Notes: generated from the letters alone by a model not told the origin. A DNA stretch of 64,000 bases from Bacteroidota bacterium (GCA_018267955.1 JAFDXL010000009.1:522717-586716); one strand, 5' to 3'. Numbered from the stretch's first letter, positions 37,234 through 46,459 are shown. Made by a program: numbers and translations.

Positions 37234-37254
37234 ATTTGCATACAATTTGCATAC
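37234..37254 (+). repeat. Right pair of ATTTGCATAC repeats at the integrase start
   Basis: Two copies of ATTTGCATAC with an 11-bp period, same orientation as the left pair at 25095-25115, adjoining the integrase ATG. Confidence 0.6.
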
Positions 37255-37381
37255 AAATTACACAAAATAAAGGTTAAAAACAACAATCATCAATTAAAAG
37301 ATAATACTTAAAAGTCAATACAGTAAACACTTTCAGCAAAAGGAACTAAAAATATAAAAACAACGTATAACAACCAAAATA

Positions 37382-37427
37382 TGACTCTTAATCAGCGGGT
37401 CTAGGGTTCGAGTCCCTACAGGATCAC
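37382..37427 (+). repeat. attR: right 46-bp direct repeat (tRNA-Lys 3' fragment)
   Basis: A copy of the tRNA-Lys 3' half without the 5' half, so it is not a working tRNA. Confidence 0.92.
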
Positions 37428-37431
37428 TTGC

Positions 37432-37470
37432 ATAACAAAAGCCACTGAAAATTCAGTGGCTTTTGTTATT
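37432..37470 (+). terminator. Original tRNA-Lys terminator, now stranded beyond attR
   Basis: An 18-bp perfect inverted repeat centred on 37450-37451 (core GCCACTGAA / TTCAGTGGC with flanking A and T runs). Before insertion it would have followed tRNA-Lys directly. Confidence 0.8.
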
Positions 37471-37506
37471 TATGCGTTGCAAACGCTTTACCGTAGCCTC
37501 CTTTTC

Positions 37507-38043
37507 TTATATACGATTACTTAAACTTATTGCCCTTTTTATTCGTGGGCGGTTGTATCGCTGAAGGAAAATTGGATACAGGTTTAGTATGGCGTTTAAC
37601 ACAAGCAGTGATAAGGATTTAAGAAATCCAAATTTGAATAGTACAAAAACATTAAATCCCAGTACTATAAAGAAAATAACCAGGTGGCCTAATTCAGACT
37701 TTTTTGTTTGATACAGTAGAGTCCCCAGTGCATTAGCATTTCTTTCAACCGGGCTGGATTTTTTGGTTATTTTTTCCCAACCGATCCAGACCAATAATTT
37801 CCTGAAAAGATCTATTCCAAAACGTTGGTATACCTTTCCTCCACGCTCCCATTTCTGTTCATTATAGTAAGAAGAAGTAAGCGGGCTTTTTAGCGTTTCG
37901 ATAAAAGCCTGCATGAATAGCATCAAAAGAAAATTCAGCGCCCATGCAAACATAAAACTATCCAATTTCATATAACGAACAAGGGCATAGATGGAAGCAA
38001 TTCCAATAATTGAAATTGAAATCAAACTCAATATTTTTTTCAT
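37507..38043 (-). CDS. CrtO-like membrane protein (glycosyl-diaponeurosporenoate acyltransferase family-like)
   Basis: 178 aa with hydrophobic segments at about 5-22, 32-50, 122-140 and 145-162. YNEQKWERGGKVYQRFGIDL and the C-terminal LNLYPIFLQRYNRPRI resemble the CrtO-type acyltransferase family, which contains many members without a carotenoid context. There are no other carotenoid genes here, so the substrate is open. First chromosomal gene after attR. Confidence 0.6.
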   Translation of the reverse strand: MKKILSLISISIIGIASIYALVRYMKLDSFMFAWALNFLLMLFMQAFIETLKSPLTSSYYNEQKWERGGKVYQRFGIDLFRKLLVWIGWEKITKKSSPVERNANALGTLLYQTKKSELGHLVIFFIVLGFNVFVLFKFGFLKSLSLLVLNAILNLYPIFLQRYNRPRIKRAISLSNRI

Positions 38044-38183
38044 TTATTACTTTGTTTTGATGGCTTCCGGTGATACCAAACTTTCAATTTAAGCAGCAGA
38101 CCTGGCTACTATTTCAAGTTTATAAATATATCGGATATAGCGCTTTTATTAGGTGCGGCAAACTTAGCATTTATAGTTCAGTT

Positions 38184-39035
38184 CTACGGCTTTAATCTTT
38201 CCACTACAAACTCTTCAAATGAATTTACTGCTGGGTTCTTATTATTATGTTTTAGTAATGATATATGGGTATCATCCAGTTTAGGCAGGTACTTATTTGC
38301 CCTGATTATTTTCAGTTCATCAGGTACCATATTACGTGGCAATACGGTAATGCCCATACCGGCCTTTACGGCCGCAACTGTACCAGCATAACTATGGCTT
38401 GAAAAAACTATCCGCCATTTTTTATTCAACTTTTCAAGAGATTGTATCGCCCTGGCACGATATACACATGGCTGTGGCGACAACACCAGCGGCACCGGTT
38501 CTTCATCATCAAAACGGTTAATATTGTTATTACCTACCCACTCTAATGCTTCAGACCAAACATCCATCCCATTTGGGAAATCCTCCGGCTTATTCATTTT
38601 AACAAGAACGAGGTCAAACTCTTTTTTCTTAAAACGTGCAAACAGGTTAAGTGTAAGATCACATTCAACATTAAGCATAATGCGGGGATGAAGTGAAGCG
38701 TATTCGGTCAGTACATCAGATAGAAAGACACTGGCGAAATCTTCGGGCAAGCCAAACCTTACCTGCCCCTGCAGTTCCGGGTGTTTAAACCGATCCATTG
38801 CATCACGGTTTAGCTGCACGATCTTTTTAGCATAGGTGAGCAGTATCTCCCCTTCTGAAGTCAGCGAAAGATGCCTTGCCCTTAAAAACAACGGCTTCCC
38901 AACCTGCGATTCAAGCTTGCTTATTTGCTGGCTTACTGCCGACTGCGTACGTGCAACTTTGTCGGCGGCACTTGTAAAGCTGCCTGTTTCTGCCACAGCA
39001 ATGAAACATTCCAGCGTAAGAGCATCAAAGGACAT
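38184..39035 (-). CDS. LysR family transcriptional regulator
   Basis: 283 aa. An N-terminal winged HTH (FIAVAETGSFTSAADKVART near 10-30, then QSAVSQQISKLE) and a C-terminal LysR substrate-binding domain. It is divergent from dabB with 95 bp between starts, the classic position for a LysR protein that controls the neighbouring operon. Repeated TTATTAGAA and ATTCTAA half-sites in that gap are candidate operators. The effector is unknown; in autotrophs LysR proteins (CbbR, CmpR type) control carbon uptake, but this one need not sense the same signal. Confidence 0.9.
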   Translation of the reverse strand: MSFDALTLECFIAVAETGSFTSAADKVARTQSAVSQQISKLESQVGKPLFLRARHLSLTSEGEILLTYAKKIVQLNRDAMDRFKHPELQGQVRFGLPEDFASVFLSDVLTEYASLHPRIMLNVECDLTLNLFARFKKKEFDLVLVKMNKPEDFPNGMDVWSEALEWVGNNNINRFDDEEPVPLVLSPQPCVYRARAIQSLEKLNKKWRIVFSSHSYAGTVAAVKAGMGITVLPRNMVPDELKIIRANKYLPKLDDTHISLLKHNNKNPAVNSFEEFVVERLKP

Positions 39036-39127
39036 TATTAGAAATTCTTATTTTACTTATTAGAATTAATCGTTTTTCTTATATGCAAACATAAAATACT
39101 TTTGCCTCATTCTAAACCAAATTCTAA
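39035..39127. promoter_or_regulatory. LysR-dabB intergenic region: -7 box and repeated half-sites
   Basis: A perfect -7 box TACTTTTG lies at 39097-39104 (plus), 26 bp before dabB. TTATTAGAA occurs at 39035-39043 and 39057-39065 (22 bp apart), and ATTCTAA at 39109-39115 and 39121-39127 (12 bp apart). These are the two strands of one half-site, TTAGAA, and could bind the LysR regulator. Confidence 0.5.
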
Positions 39128-39130
39128 AAA

Positions 39131-40474
39131 ATGAGGCAAAACCTGACCAATTTTACACAATTTTTTCACGCTGATACGCTCAGTTGGGTCATGATGGGGT
39201 TGGTTGCATTTGTCGCAATATCCATCGGATCATTCTCCATACGTTATCTGAAAGGAGACAGGAGGCAGAAAGCATTCTTCACCAATTTACTGGCCCTTGT
39301 TCTGGCAGTTTTTGTGATGGTCTGCGCAGATCATATACTCCTGCTCTTACTCTCATGGGCGGTAAGCAATACCTTACTGGCAAGGTTGATGCTGCATAAA
39401 CGTGAATGGGAAGCTGCAAGACAATCATCCATTCTTGCAATAAAGAATTTTGCCTTAGGCTTTATCTTCCTCGGAACTGCATTGTTCATATTATATACCA
39501 TCACCGGCGAAACTTCGATACAGGCAATACTGACAAGATCCATTGAATCAAAATGGATCATTGCAAGCAGCTTGTTCTTATTGCTGGCTGCAATGACGCA
39601 ATCAGCGCTATGGCCTTTTCATCGCTGGCTTACCAGCTCGTTAAACTCCCCTACCCCCGTATCTGCGATCATGCATGCGGGGCTGGTAAATGGTGGTGGT
39701 TTTCTACTGGCACGCTTTGCACCGATACTGGCCAGCCAACCTGCCGTACTGAATGTGATATTCATCATCGGCATTATTACCGCCTTGCTGGGAACATTAT
39801 GGAAACTCATGCAAAATGATATCAAGCGAATGCTTGCCTGCTCTACTATGGGGCAAATGGGCTTCATGATCGCACAATGCGGCCTTGGATTGTTCCCAGC
39901 TGCTGTTGCCCACTTGTGCTGGCACGGCTTATTTAAAGCATACTTATTCCTTGCATCAGGGTCTGCTGCAAAAGAAAAGCGCCTTGATCTCGACTATCCT
40001 CCATCATTCAAAGACTTTTCACTCGCGCTTATTTGCGGGGCTGTAGCTGCTTACATGTTCTCACTTACCAGTGGCAAACAAATACTGGCAACAGATACAA
40101 CATCCTTCCTTACGTTCCTTGCCATGATTGCCGGGGCGCAGTTTGCATTGCCTATCATCCGTGGTAAAGCAAAAGCCAGGCTACTGCTGGCTTTAACAGG
40201 CACCATCGTTACCGGCTCCTGTTATGGCCTTAGTGTGCATCTTGTTGAAAATATACTTGAGCCATTGGGGATTTGGCGACCACAACCATTAAATATCTTC
40301 CACTTGCTTGCTGCAGTATTACTGGCAGGATCCTGGCTGGCTATGATGTTCGCCCGTCCGTCCAAACAAAATATATACCCCGAATGGCTGCTAAAAAGAT
40401 ATGTACAAATGCTCAACGCAAGTCAACCACATCCACAAACAATAACTGCTCATCGAAATAAATATCAATTCTAA
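39131..40474 (+). CDS. dabB: DabB-type proton-conducting membrane subunit (inorganic carbon uptake)
   Basis: 447 aa, many membrane helices. It belongs to the NuoL/MrpA-type Proton_antipo_M family: WPFHRWLTSSLNSPTPVSAI near 160 and LWKLMQNDIKRMLACSTMGQ near 225 are typical. No other complex I or Mrp genes are nearby, and a DabA gene follows 20 bp later, so this is the DabB of a DabAB complex. DabB is thought to couple the proton gradient to CO2 hydration by DabA, accumulating bicarbonate in the cytoplasm. Confidence 0.88.
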   Translation: MRQNLTNFTQFFHADTLSWVMMGLVAFVAISIGSFSIRYLKGDRRQKAFFTNLLALVLAVFVMVCADHILLLLLSWAVSNTLLARLMLHKREWEAARQSSILAIKNFALGFIFLGTALFILYTITGETSIQAILTRSIESKWIIASSLFLLLAAMTQSALWPFHRWLTSSLNSPTPVSAIMHAGLVNGGGFLLARFAPILASQPAVLNVIFIIGIITALLGTLWKLMQNDIKRMLACSTMGQMGFMIAQCGLGLFPAAVAHLCWHGLFKAYLFLASGSAAKEKRLDLDYPPSFKDFSLALICGAVAAYMFSLTSGKQILATDTTSFLTFLAMIAGAQFALPIIRGKAKARLLLALTGTIVTGSCYGLSVHLVENILEPLGIWRPQPLNIFHLLAAVLLAGSWLAMMFARPSKQNIYPEWLLKRYVQMLNASQPHPQTITAHRNKYQF

Positions 40475-40494
40475 AGAGGCTAAAAATAAAAGCA

Positions 40495-42726
40495 ATGCTA
40501 AAAACAGAATTAATGGAAAATCCGGCTAAGATTGTACCGGTCAGCGCCCATCAGTCAATTGATACGGCCATTACAAAGAGCTGGTCAAAAATTGCACCTT
40601 TCTGGCCTCTTAAAAATCTGATCGCAGTCAACCCGATTGCTGGCTTTGAAGATTTAAAGTTTGAAGATGGATTAACACAGGCGTATGCTTATTTCCAGCA
40701 ACGCGAAATGCCGGCTGAAATGCAGCATGTAAACCGGGAAAGCATAAAATGGCTGCAAGCCTTTTTTGACCAGGGGCAATCAACTATAAAAATGCCGCTC
40801 AGCGAAAAAGGTTTACTGCAAAGTACTCTAACACTGCTGCGCTTTGATAAAGTGATCCACGGTAACGACAAGCAAAAAATACAATGGCTGAGGAAGCTGC
40901 CAAAGAATCCGGAAGCTATTATTGCCGAAACACTCTCACAACTTGGCATCCAGGCTCCCGAACAAGAACAGTTCCTTACACTGATGCTAACAACCCTTCC
41001 CGGATGGGCTGCCTATATCCGGTATCGTACCAATTGGGCGGATGCGCAAGACGCTGCACATCCGCACCCTGTTACACACACTGAATACCTGGCTTTCAGG
41101 ATGGTTTTAACTTACCTGGTATGGCCAAGTGCTAAAGAGTTACTAAGATGGCACAGAAAGGCTTTAGAACTTGCTGATACTGCTAGTACGTATAATGAGG
41201 TTGTCAGCAATGAAACTACATATCAGCAAACCTTATTAAAACAACTTGAAACGATACAGCCGCCTCAAAAAAAGACAAGAGCCGAAGCACAACTGGTGTT
41301 TTGTATTGATGTACGCTCAGAACCTTTCAGGCGTGCTTTGGAAGCTCAGGGCAACTATGAAACTTACGGCTTTGCCGGTTTCTTTGGGGTGCCTGTTGCC
41401 ATAGGCAATGCAGTAAGGGGAGAATCCTACGCTTCTTGCCCGGTTCTGCTAAAGCCGGCCTATAATGTGCAGGAAAAACCCAACCGCTCACATCAATCTT
41501 TCGAGGATGGATACACAAGACTTAAGGGTATCAAAAAGCTCTATCAGTCGCTTAAATATACTTTTACAACGCCGTTCAGCCTGGTAGAGACCATCGGTCC
41601 GGTAAGCGGTGTTTGGATGGGTATAAAGAGCTTATTGCCCAATAGCGCTGCCTCCATACAATCTGCCCTTAAAAGATCGATAGCACCTGATTATTCTGTA
41701 ACACCAGATATTAGCAGCATCCCACACAGCCAACAGGTAGCATTCGGCGCCGGTACCTTAAAAATGATGGGGCTGACGGAAAACTTTGCGCCGCTGGTTG
41801 TTTTCTGCGGCCACGGCAGTACGACAGAGAATAATGCATATGCAACCGCCCTGGATTGCGGCGCATGCGGAGGCCGACATGGTGCGCCCAATGCCCGAAT
41901 ACTTGCTACCATACTAAATAACAAAGAAGTAAGAAGTGAAATAAGGAAACTGGGTATTGACATTCCGGATGATACAACCTTCCTGGCTGCAGAGCACAAT
42001 ACTACAACCGATGAAGTTGAAATATACGATGAGCACACACCCGGCATCTTCGCTGCACCAATACAAGTGCTCAAACAAAGCCTGGCACTTGCCCAAAATC
42101 AAAACAGCCTATGGAGAAGTGCGGAAATGGGGGTACATACAAATGCACGGAAAGCAAGTAAAGTTACTTCCCTGCGTGCCAAAGACTGGGCCCAGGTACG
42201 ACCCGAATGGGGACTTGCCAGAAATGCAGCGTTTATCGTAGGGCCCAGGTGGCTTACGAAAGATATCAATCTCGAAGGCAGATCATTCCTACACTCTTAT
42301 GAATGGGAAAAAGATACGGATGGTTCATCACTGACAACAATCCTCACAGCGCCGATGGTAGTAGGTCAATGGATCAATGCTCAGTACTTCTTCTCCACTC
42401 TTGATAATGTGGCTTTTGGCGGGGGAAGTAAAATCACTAAGAACATAACCGGCAAAATAGGCATCATGCAGGGCAATGCCAGTGATCTTATGCATGGGCT
42501 GTCTTTGCAATCGGTCTACAAATCGGATGATGAACCATATCACAAGCCAGTAAGGCTGACGGTTATAGTTTATGCTCCAAAGGAAAGGATCGACCTAATA
42601 GTGAAGCAACACCAGATTCTCCAAAAACTGTTTGGAAATGGATGGGTACATATAATATGCTGCGATCCGATAGAACAGAAGAAATATCAGCTGAATCGTG
42701 ATTTGACCTGGACAGTTATCAAATAA
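40495..42726 (+). CDS. dabA: DabA inorganic carbon transporter subunit (DUF2309)
   Basis: 743 aa, at the short end for DabA. The zinc/active-site set is conserved: C270 and D272 in VFCIDVRSEPFRRALE, H440 in FCGHGS and C455 in ALDCGACGGRHG. The 15-residue spacing between the His and second Cys matches the characterised enzyme. It is a beta-carbonic-anhydrase-like subunit that, with DabB, makes vectorial CO2 hydration. In heterotrophs it supplies bicarbonate for biosynthetic carboxylases. Operon: dabB-dabA, with DUF6671 46 bp further on. Confidence 0.92.
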   Translation: MLKTELMENPAKIVPVSAHQSIDTAITKSWSKIAPFWPLKNLIAVNPIAGFEDLKFEDGLTQAYAYFQQREMPAEMQHVNRESIKWLQAFFDQGQSTIKMPLSEKGLLQSTLTLLRFDKVIHGNDKQKIQWLRKLPKNPEAIIAETLSQLGIQAPEQEQFLTLMLTTLPGWAAYIRYRTNWADAQDAAHPHPVTHTEYLAFRMVLTYLVWPSAKELLRWHRKALELADTASTYNEVVSNETTYQQTLLKQLETIQPPQKKTRAEAQLVFCIDVRSEPFRRALEAQGNYETYGFAGFFGVPVAIGNAVRGESYASCPVLLKPAYNVQEKPNRSHQSFEDGYTRLKGIKKLYQSLKYTFTTPFSLVETIGPVSGVWMGIKSLLPNSAASIQSALKRSIAPDYSVTPDISSIPHSQQVAFGAGTLKMMGLTENFAPLVVFCGHGSTTENNAYATALDCGACGGRHGAPNARILATILNNKEVRSEIRKLGIDIPDDTTFLAAEHNTTTDEVEIYDEHTPGIFAAPIQVLKQSLALAQNQNSLWRSAEMGVHTNARKASKVTSLRAKDWAQVRPEWGLARNAAFIVGPRWLTKDINLEGRSFLHSYEWEKDTDGSSLTTILTAPMVVGQWINAQYFFSTLDNVAFGGGSKITKNITGKIGIMQGNASDLMHGLSLQSVYKSDDEPYHKPVRLTVIVYAPKERIDLIVKQHQILQKLFGNGWVHIICCDPIEQKKYQLNRDLTWTVIK

Positions 42727-42772
42727 TGCGAAAAAATAGGCTGTCGATAAAGCAAGCACATTGAAGATAAGT

Positions 42773-43627
42773 ATGAATTTTTCAGATAGCATTTTCTTTC
42801 AGCGTGACATCCTGATTGCCACGAGCCACAAAAAGGAAGCAGCTATTGCACCTGTGCTCCGTGAAAGGTTCCAATCAAAGATCATAGTACCTGGAGGGTT
42901 CAACACTGATAGGTTTGGCACATTCACGGGCGAAATAGAAAGGATACATAGCCCGCTGGATGCTGCCAGGAAGAAGTGTGCAGTAGCATCTAAAACTTAT
43001 AATGCCGGCCTGGTTATTGCCAGCGAAGGATCCTTTGGTCCGCATCCTACCCTATTCTTTGTGCCGGCTGATGATGAAATATTACTATTGACTGATTATG
43101 AAAATGATTTAGAAATAGCAGTCAGAGAGATTTCAACACAAACAAATTTTTCCGGGAAGGAAGTAAAAACAGCCGAAGAGGTAAAAGATTTTGCGCAAGC
43201 TATTGGATTCCCTGATCACAAGATCATACTAAGAAAAGCTGAGCGGGACAACGCGCATATCGTTAAAGATATTGCTAATTGGGAAGAGTTGTTGATGACG
43301 GCTGAGATGTTTATGAATAGATATGATAGCTTCTTTATCGAAACGGATATGCGTGCTATGAATAACCCAACCCGTATGTCTGTAATAACCCAAGCTGCAA
43401 AAAAGCTTGCCGGGCTGATGGCGTCAAAGTGCCCGGGTTGCCAGGTGCCCGGATTTGATGTTGGCGAGGTAGTTCCCGGCTTGCCATGCAGCCTATGCAG
43501 TGCACCAACAAAAAGCACCTTGAAGAAAGTGTATGTCTGTAAAAAATGCAATTACAGTAAGGAAGTATATTATCCTAACAAAAAACGACACGAAGAGCCA
43601 ATGTTTTGTGATTGGTGTAATCCATAA
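42773..43627 (+). CDS. DUF6671 family protein
   Basis: 284 aa from the ATG at 42773; an in-frame TTG at 42761 is less likely. The N-terminal part has RDILIATSHKKEAAIAPVL, GGFNTDRFGTFTGEIER and SEGSFGPHPTLFFVP. The C-terminus has paired cysteines (CPGCQVPGF, CSLCSAP, CKKCNYS, CDWCNP) making two zinc-ribbon-like knuckles. I recognise this as DUF6671, whose function is not known. It sits between dabA and a threonylcarbamoyl-AMP synthase (5 bp downstream), so it belongs to the carbon cluster operon. Confidence 0.8.
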   Translation: MNFSDSIFFQRDILIATSHKKEAAIAPVLRERFQSKIIVPGGFNTDRFGTFTGEIERIHSPLDAARKKCAVASKTYNAGLVIASEGSFGPHPTLFFVPADDEILLLTDYENDLEIAVREISTQTNFSGKEVKTAEEVKDFAQAIGFPDHKIILRKAERDNAHIVKDIANWEELLMTAEMFMNRYDSFFIETDMRAMNNPTRMSVITQAAKKLAGLMASKCPGCQVPGFDVGEVVPGLPCSLCSAPTKSTLKKVYVCKKCNYSKEVYYPNKKRHEEPMFCDWCNP

Positions 43628-43632
43628 TAATT

Positions 43633-44604
43633 ATGATGACCTCATTTGAAGAAACACTAATAGGCAATGATATTGAACGGGCGGTACAATTGCTTGCTGC
43701 TGAAAAACTGGTTGCTATACCCACTGAAACTGTTTATGGGTTGGCCGCAAACATGTTTTCTGAATCAGCTGTTAAAGAAATATTTGCAGTGAAGCAACGG
43801 CCAGCCACCAACCCGCTTATCGTGCATTTACCGGATGTAGATAGTATCCATGAAATTGTAAAAGAGATACCTGCTGAGGCTAGAATACTTCTTTCAGCTT
43901 TTTCACCCGGCCCGTTGACCTTGTTACTTCCCAAAAATAACTCTGTACCTGATATAGTTACAGCTGGCTCACCCTATGTAGCGATTCGCATTCCCGGCCA
44001 TAAACTTGCTTTAGACTTATTACACAAGGTAAGCTTTCCGTTAGTGGCTCCAAGTGCAAACCCCTACACATACATAAGCCCTACAAGCGCAATGCACGTT
44101 AAAAAAATGCTGGAGGGTAAAATACCGTATATACTGGATGGAGGGCCTTGCCAAATGGGGCTTGAATCAACGATTATAGGTTTCCCCAATGGTTCGCCTG
44201 CAATATATAGGTTGGGTTCTATTTCCAGGGAAGAGATTGAAGACAAAATTGGTAAAGTCGAGCTGGCAATAAACGGTAAAGCCATTGCACCGGGTATGCA
44301 CCATAAACATTACAGCCCTGATACAAGATTGATACTTAGTGATGACCCGGATAAAGACTTTGTTCATTTCAGCAATTACAAGATCGGGGTTATTACCTAT
44401 AATAACTATTCTGAGCTCCTGCCTCATGAACAACAAGTGTTGCTATGTAAAAATGATGATTTTAAAACGGCAGCCGCAAATCTGTACGCTGCCATGCATA
44501 GCATGGACAATAAGAATTATGATTTGATCATTGCCAGGAAATTTCCAGGAACAGGAATTGGCTTGTCAATAAATGATCGTTTAAACAGGGCAAAGGAAAA
44601 ATGA
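43633..44604 (+). CDS. sua5: L-threonylcarbamoyl-AMP synthase, Sua5/YrdC type
   Basis: 323 aa, a YrdC domain (about 12-200; PTETVYGLAANMF, KQRPATNPLIVHL, SPGPLTLLL, APSANPYTYISPT) plus a C-terminal Sua5 domain (about 205-320, PGMHHKHYSP). It makes threonylcarbamoyl-AMP from Thr, ATP and bicarbonate, the first step of t6A tRNA modification. Its stop overlaps the dihydroorotase start (ATGA). It is probably one of two copies, since most genomes keep one elsewhere, but that cannot be seen here. Bicarbonate as a substrate ties it to dabAB. Confidence 0.88.
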   Translation: MMTSFEETLIGNDIERAVQLLAAEKLVAIPTETVYGLAANMFSESAVKEIFAVKQRPATNPLIVHLPDVDSIHEIVKEIPAEARILLSAFSPGPLTLLLPKNNSVPDIVTAGSPYVAIRIPGHKLALDLLHKVSFPLVAPSANPYTYISPTSAMHVKKMLEGKIPYILDGGPCQMGLESTIIGFPNGSPAIYRLGSISREEIEDKIGKVELAINGKAIAPGMHHKHYSPDTRLILSDDPDKDFVHFSNYKIGVITYNNYSELLPHEQQVLLCKNDDFKTAAANLYAAMHSMDNKNYDLIIARKFPGTGIGLSINDRLNRAKEK

Positions 44605-45947
44605 TGAAGCAACAGCTGCTTATAAAAAATGCGACAATTGTGAACGAAGGAAAGGCTTTTTCATCTGATATCTTTATTGAAAACGGCATAATAAACACAA
44701 TAGCGCCTAATATCAGAAAGGTAGTAAGCGATACTATTGACGCTGCAGGCCTATATCTGTTTCCCGGAATAATAGACCCTCATGTTCACTTCAGGGAACC
44801 CGGCTTAACTTACAAGGCAGATATTCATACAGAATCTGCAGCAGCAATAGCCGGAGGTGTTACATCCTATATGGACATGCCTAACACTATACCTAATGCT
44901 ACCAATAAAACGGAACTGGCTAAAAAATACGAATTAGCTGCCAATACATCATTTGCGAATTTCGGATTCTATTTCGGTGCAACAAGCGACAACCTGGATG
45001 AGATTACATCGCTGGATGCTAATGAATGCTGTGCAGTTACAGATGACGGGCTTTACTTTACCAACAAGGAATCATTACTGGTTGAGCAGCCTGACGTTTT
45101 AAGAAAAATATTAAGGGTATCGCCCAAACTGGTTGCTATACATAGTGAACTTGAGTCAGTTGTTAATGACAACTTAGAAAAAGCTATAGCTAAATATGGA
45201 GATAATATGCCTGTACACATGCACGCGCATATAAGAAGTGAAGATGCCTGTTACAAAGCAACAAAGCTGGCAACGGAGATTGCCGGGGAGAGCGGCAACC
45301 ACTTGCATATCTTACATGTGTCAACCGCTAAAGAGCTCGACTTATTTGAAAGCTACAAGGATATAACGAAGAAGAAAATTACTTCAGAGGTATGTATCCA
45401 TCATTTATATTTTTCGGAGGAGGATTACGATCATCTCGGGGCAAGAATTAAGTGGAACCCTTCTGTCAAATCTTATGCTGACAAAATTGGTTTATTAGAC
45501 GGGCTGCGCAATTACCAGGTTGATATTGTAAGCACTGATCATGCCCCGCATCTATTATCAGAAAAAGAACAGCACTATACAAAATCCCCGGGCGGCGGGC
45601 CTATGATACAGCATTCATTAGTAGCTATGCTGGAATTTGTAAAAACAGAAAAGTTATCCCTGGAAAGGATAGCAGAGGTTATGTGCCATAATGTAGCAGA
45701 ATTATATAAAATAGATGGCAGAGGATATATCAGAGAGGGATATTATGCGGACATAACCCTCGTTGACCTGGATGAAAAATGGCAGGTTCAAAAATCAAAT
45801 ATTTTATCAAAGTGCGGTTGGAGTGCATTTGAAGGAAGATATTTTTCATCGAAGATAAAGTACACGATCGTCAATGGAAATATTGCCTATAAAGATGGCA
45901 GAATAATCAGCGAGCCTTGCGGAGTTAGACTCAGACACAAATTATAA
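44601..45947 (+). CDS. pyrC: Dihydroorotase
   Basis: 448 aa, amidohydrolase fold. H61 and H63 in DPHVHFREPG and HILHVSTAKEL, then STDHAPH, are the metal and catalytic motifs. At the place where many Bacteroidota enzymes carry the carboxylated Lys (LFLGSST block), this one has TDDG (147-150), the form seen in Aquifex- and Bacillus-type enzymes where an Asp serves. It cyclises carbamoyl-aspartate to dihydroorotate in pyrimidine synthesis. It overlaps the Sua5 stop by 4 bp. Other possible roles: a related hydantoinase or allantoinase, but the FREPG form favours dihydroorotase. Confidence 0.85.
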   Translation: MMKQQLLIKNATIVNEGKAFSSDIFIENGIINTIAPNIRKVVSDTIDAAGLYLFPGIIDPHVHFREPGLTYKADIHTESAAAIAGGVTSYMDMPNTIPNATNKTELAKKYELAANTSFANFGFYFGATSDNLDEITSLDANECCAVTDDGLYFTNKESLLVEQPDVLRKILRVSPKLVAIHSELESVVNDNLEKAIAKYGDNMPVHMHAHIRSEDACYKATKLATEIAGESGNHLHILHVSTAKELDLFESYKDITKKKITSEVCIHHLYFSEEDYDHLGARIKWNPSVKSYADKIGLLDGLRNYQVDIVSTDHAPHLLSEKEQHYTKSPGGGPMIQHSLVAMLEFVKTEKLSLERIAEVMCHNVAELYKIDGRGYIREGYYADITLVDLDEKWQVQKSNILSKCGWSAFEGRYFSSKIKYTIVNGNIAYKDGRIISEPCGVRLRHKL

Positions 45948-45988
45948 GAAGTACACAAAATTTAAAACAATATAAAAACTAAACAAAA

Positions 45989-46270
45989 ATGACAAAGCAG
46001 GAAAATGAATTCAACCTTCTTAAAGGAACATTTACAGGCGCGGATACACGAGAAATACTGGTAACACTTTTAAGAGATAAAATGCGGTTTCACGGTCAAA
46101 AAAGTTTCAATCATGAAGTACGATTTGGTAAACCAGACCCTATTGCCGAGGAACGTATTCTAGAATTAAAGAAGACACTTGGCGAAGTCTTGAATTTTAT
46201 CGAAAACTATGACGAAAGCAAATTTGAGATCTATGCAGATGTTAAAGTAAAAATGCTGAGCAATGATTAA
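45989..46270 (+). CDS. Small conserved hypothetical protein
   Basis: 93 aa, acidic and helical, beginning MTKQENEFNLLKGTFTGADT. EILVTLLRDKMRFHGQKSFN and VRFGKPDPIAEERI are typical of short Bacteroidota proteins with this block order; no name is known to me. 41 bp after pyrC and on the same strand. Function unknown. Confidence 0.65.
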   Translation: MTKQENEFNLLKGTFTGADTREILVTLLRDKMRFHGQKSFNHEVRFGKPDPIAEERILELKKTLGEVLNFIENYDESKFEIYADVKVKMLSND

Positions 46271-46459
46271 ATAATGGTAATAAATGAGCCCAGATCCTAC
46301 CATTGACAACCTTTTCCCCTATTCGATAGTTAATAGCTATATATCATATTCATAAACATTAAATTATTGTATAAAATATCATAGTATAATCAATCTATTT
46401 ATGGCAATACCACCAACATATAATAATTTATTTAAATTAAATAGATTCCAATAAACAAT

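Noticed and set aside
37382-37427. Second tRNA-Lys gene
   Set aside because: Only the 3' half is present; no acceptor 5' strand or D arm. It is the attR repeat.
39131-40474. Complex I or Mrp antiporter subunit
   Set aside because: No other nuo or mrp genes, and dabA follows directly, so DabB is the better reading.
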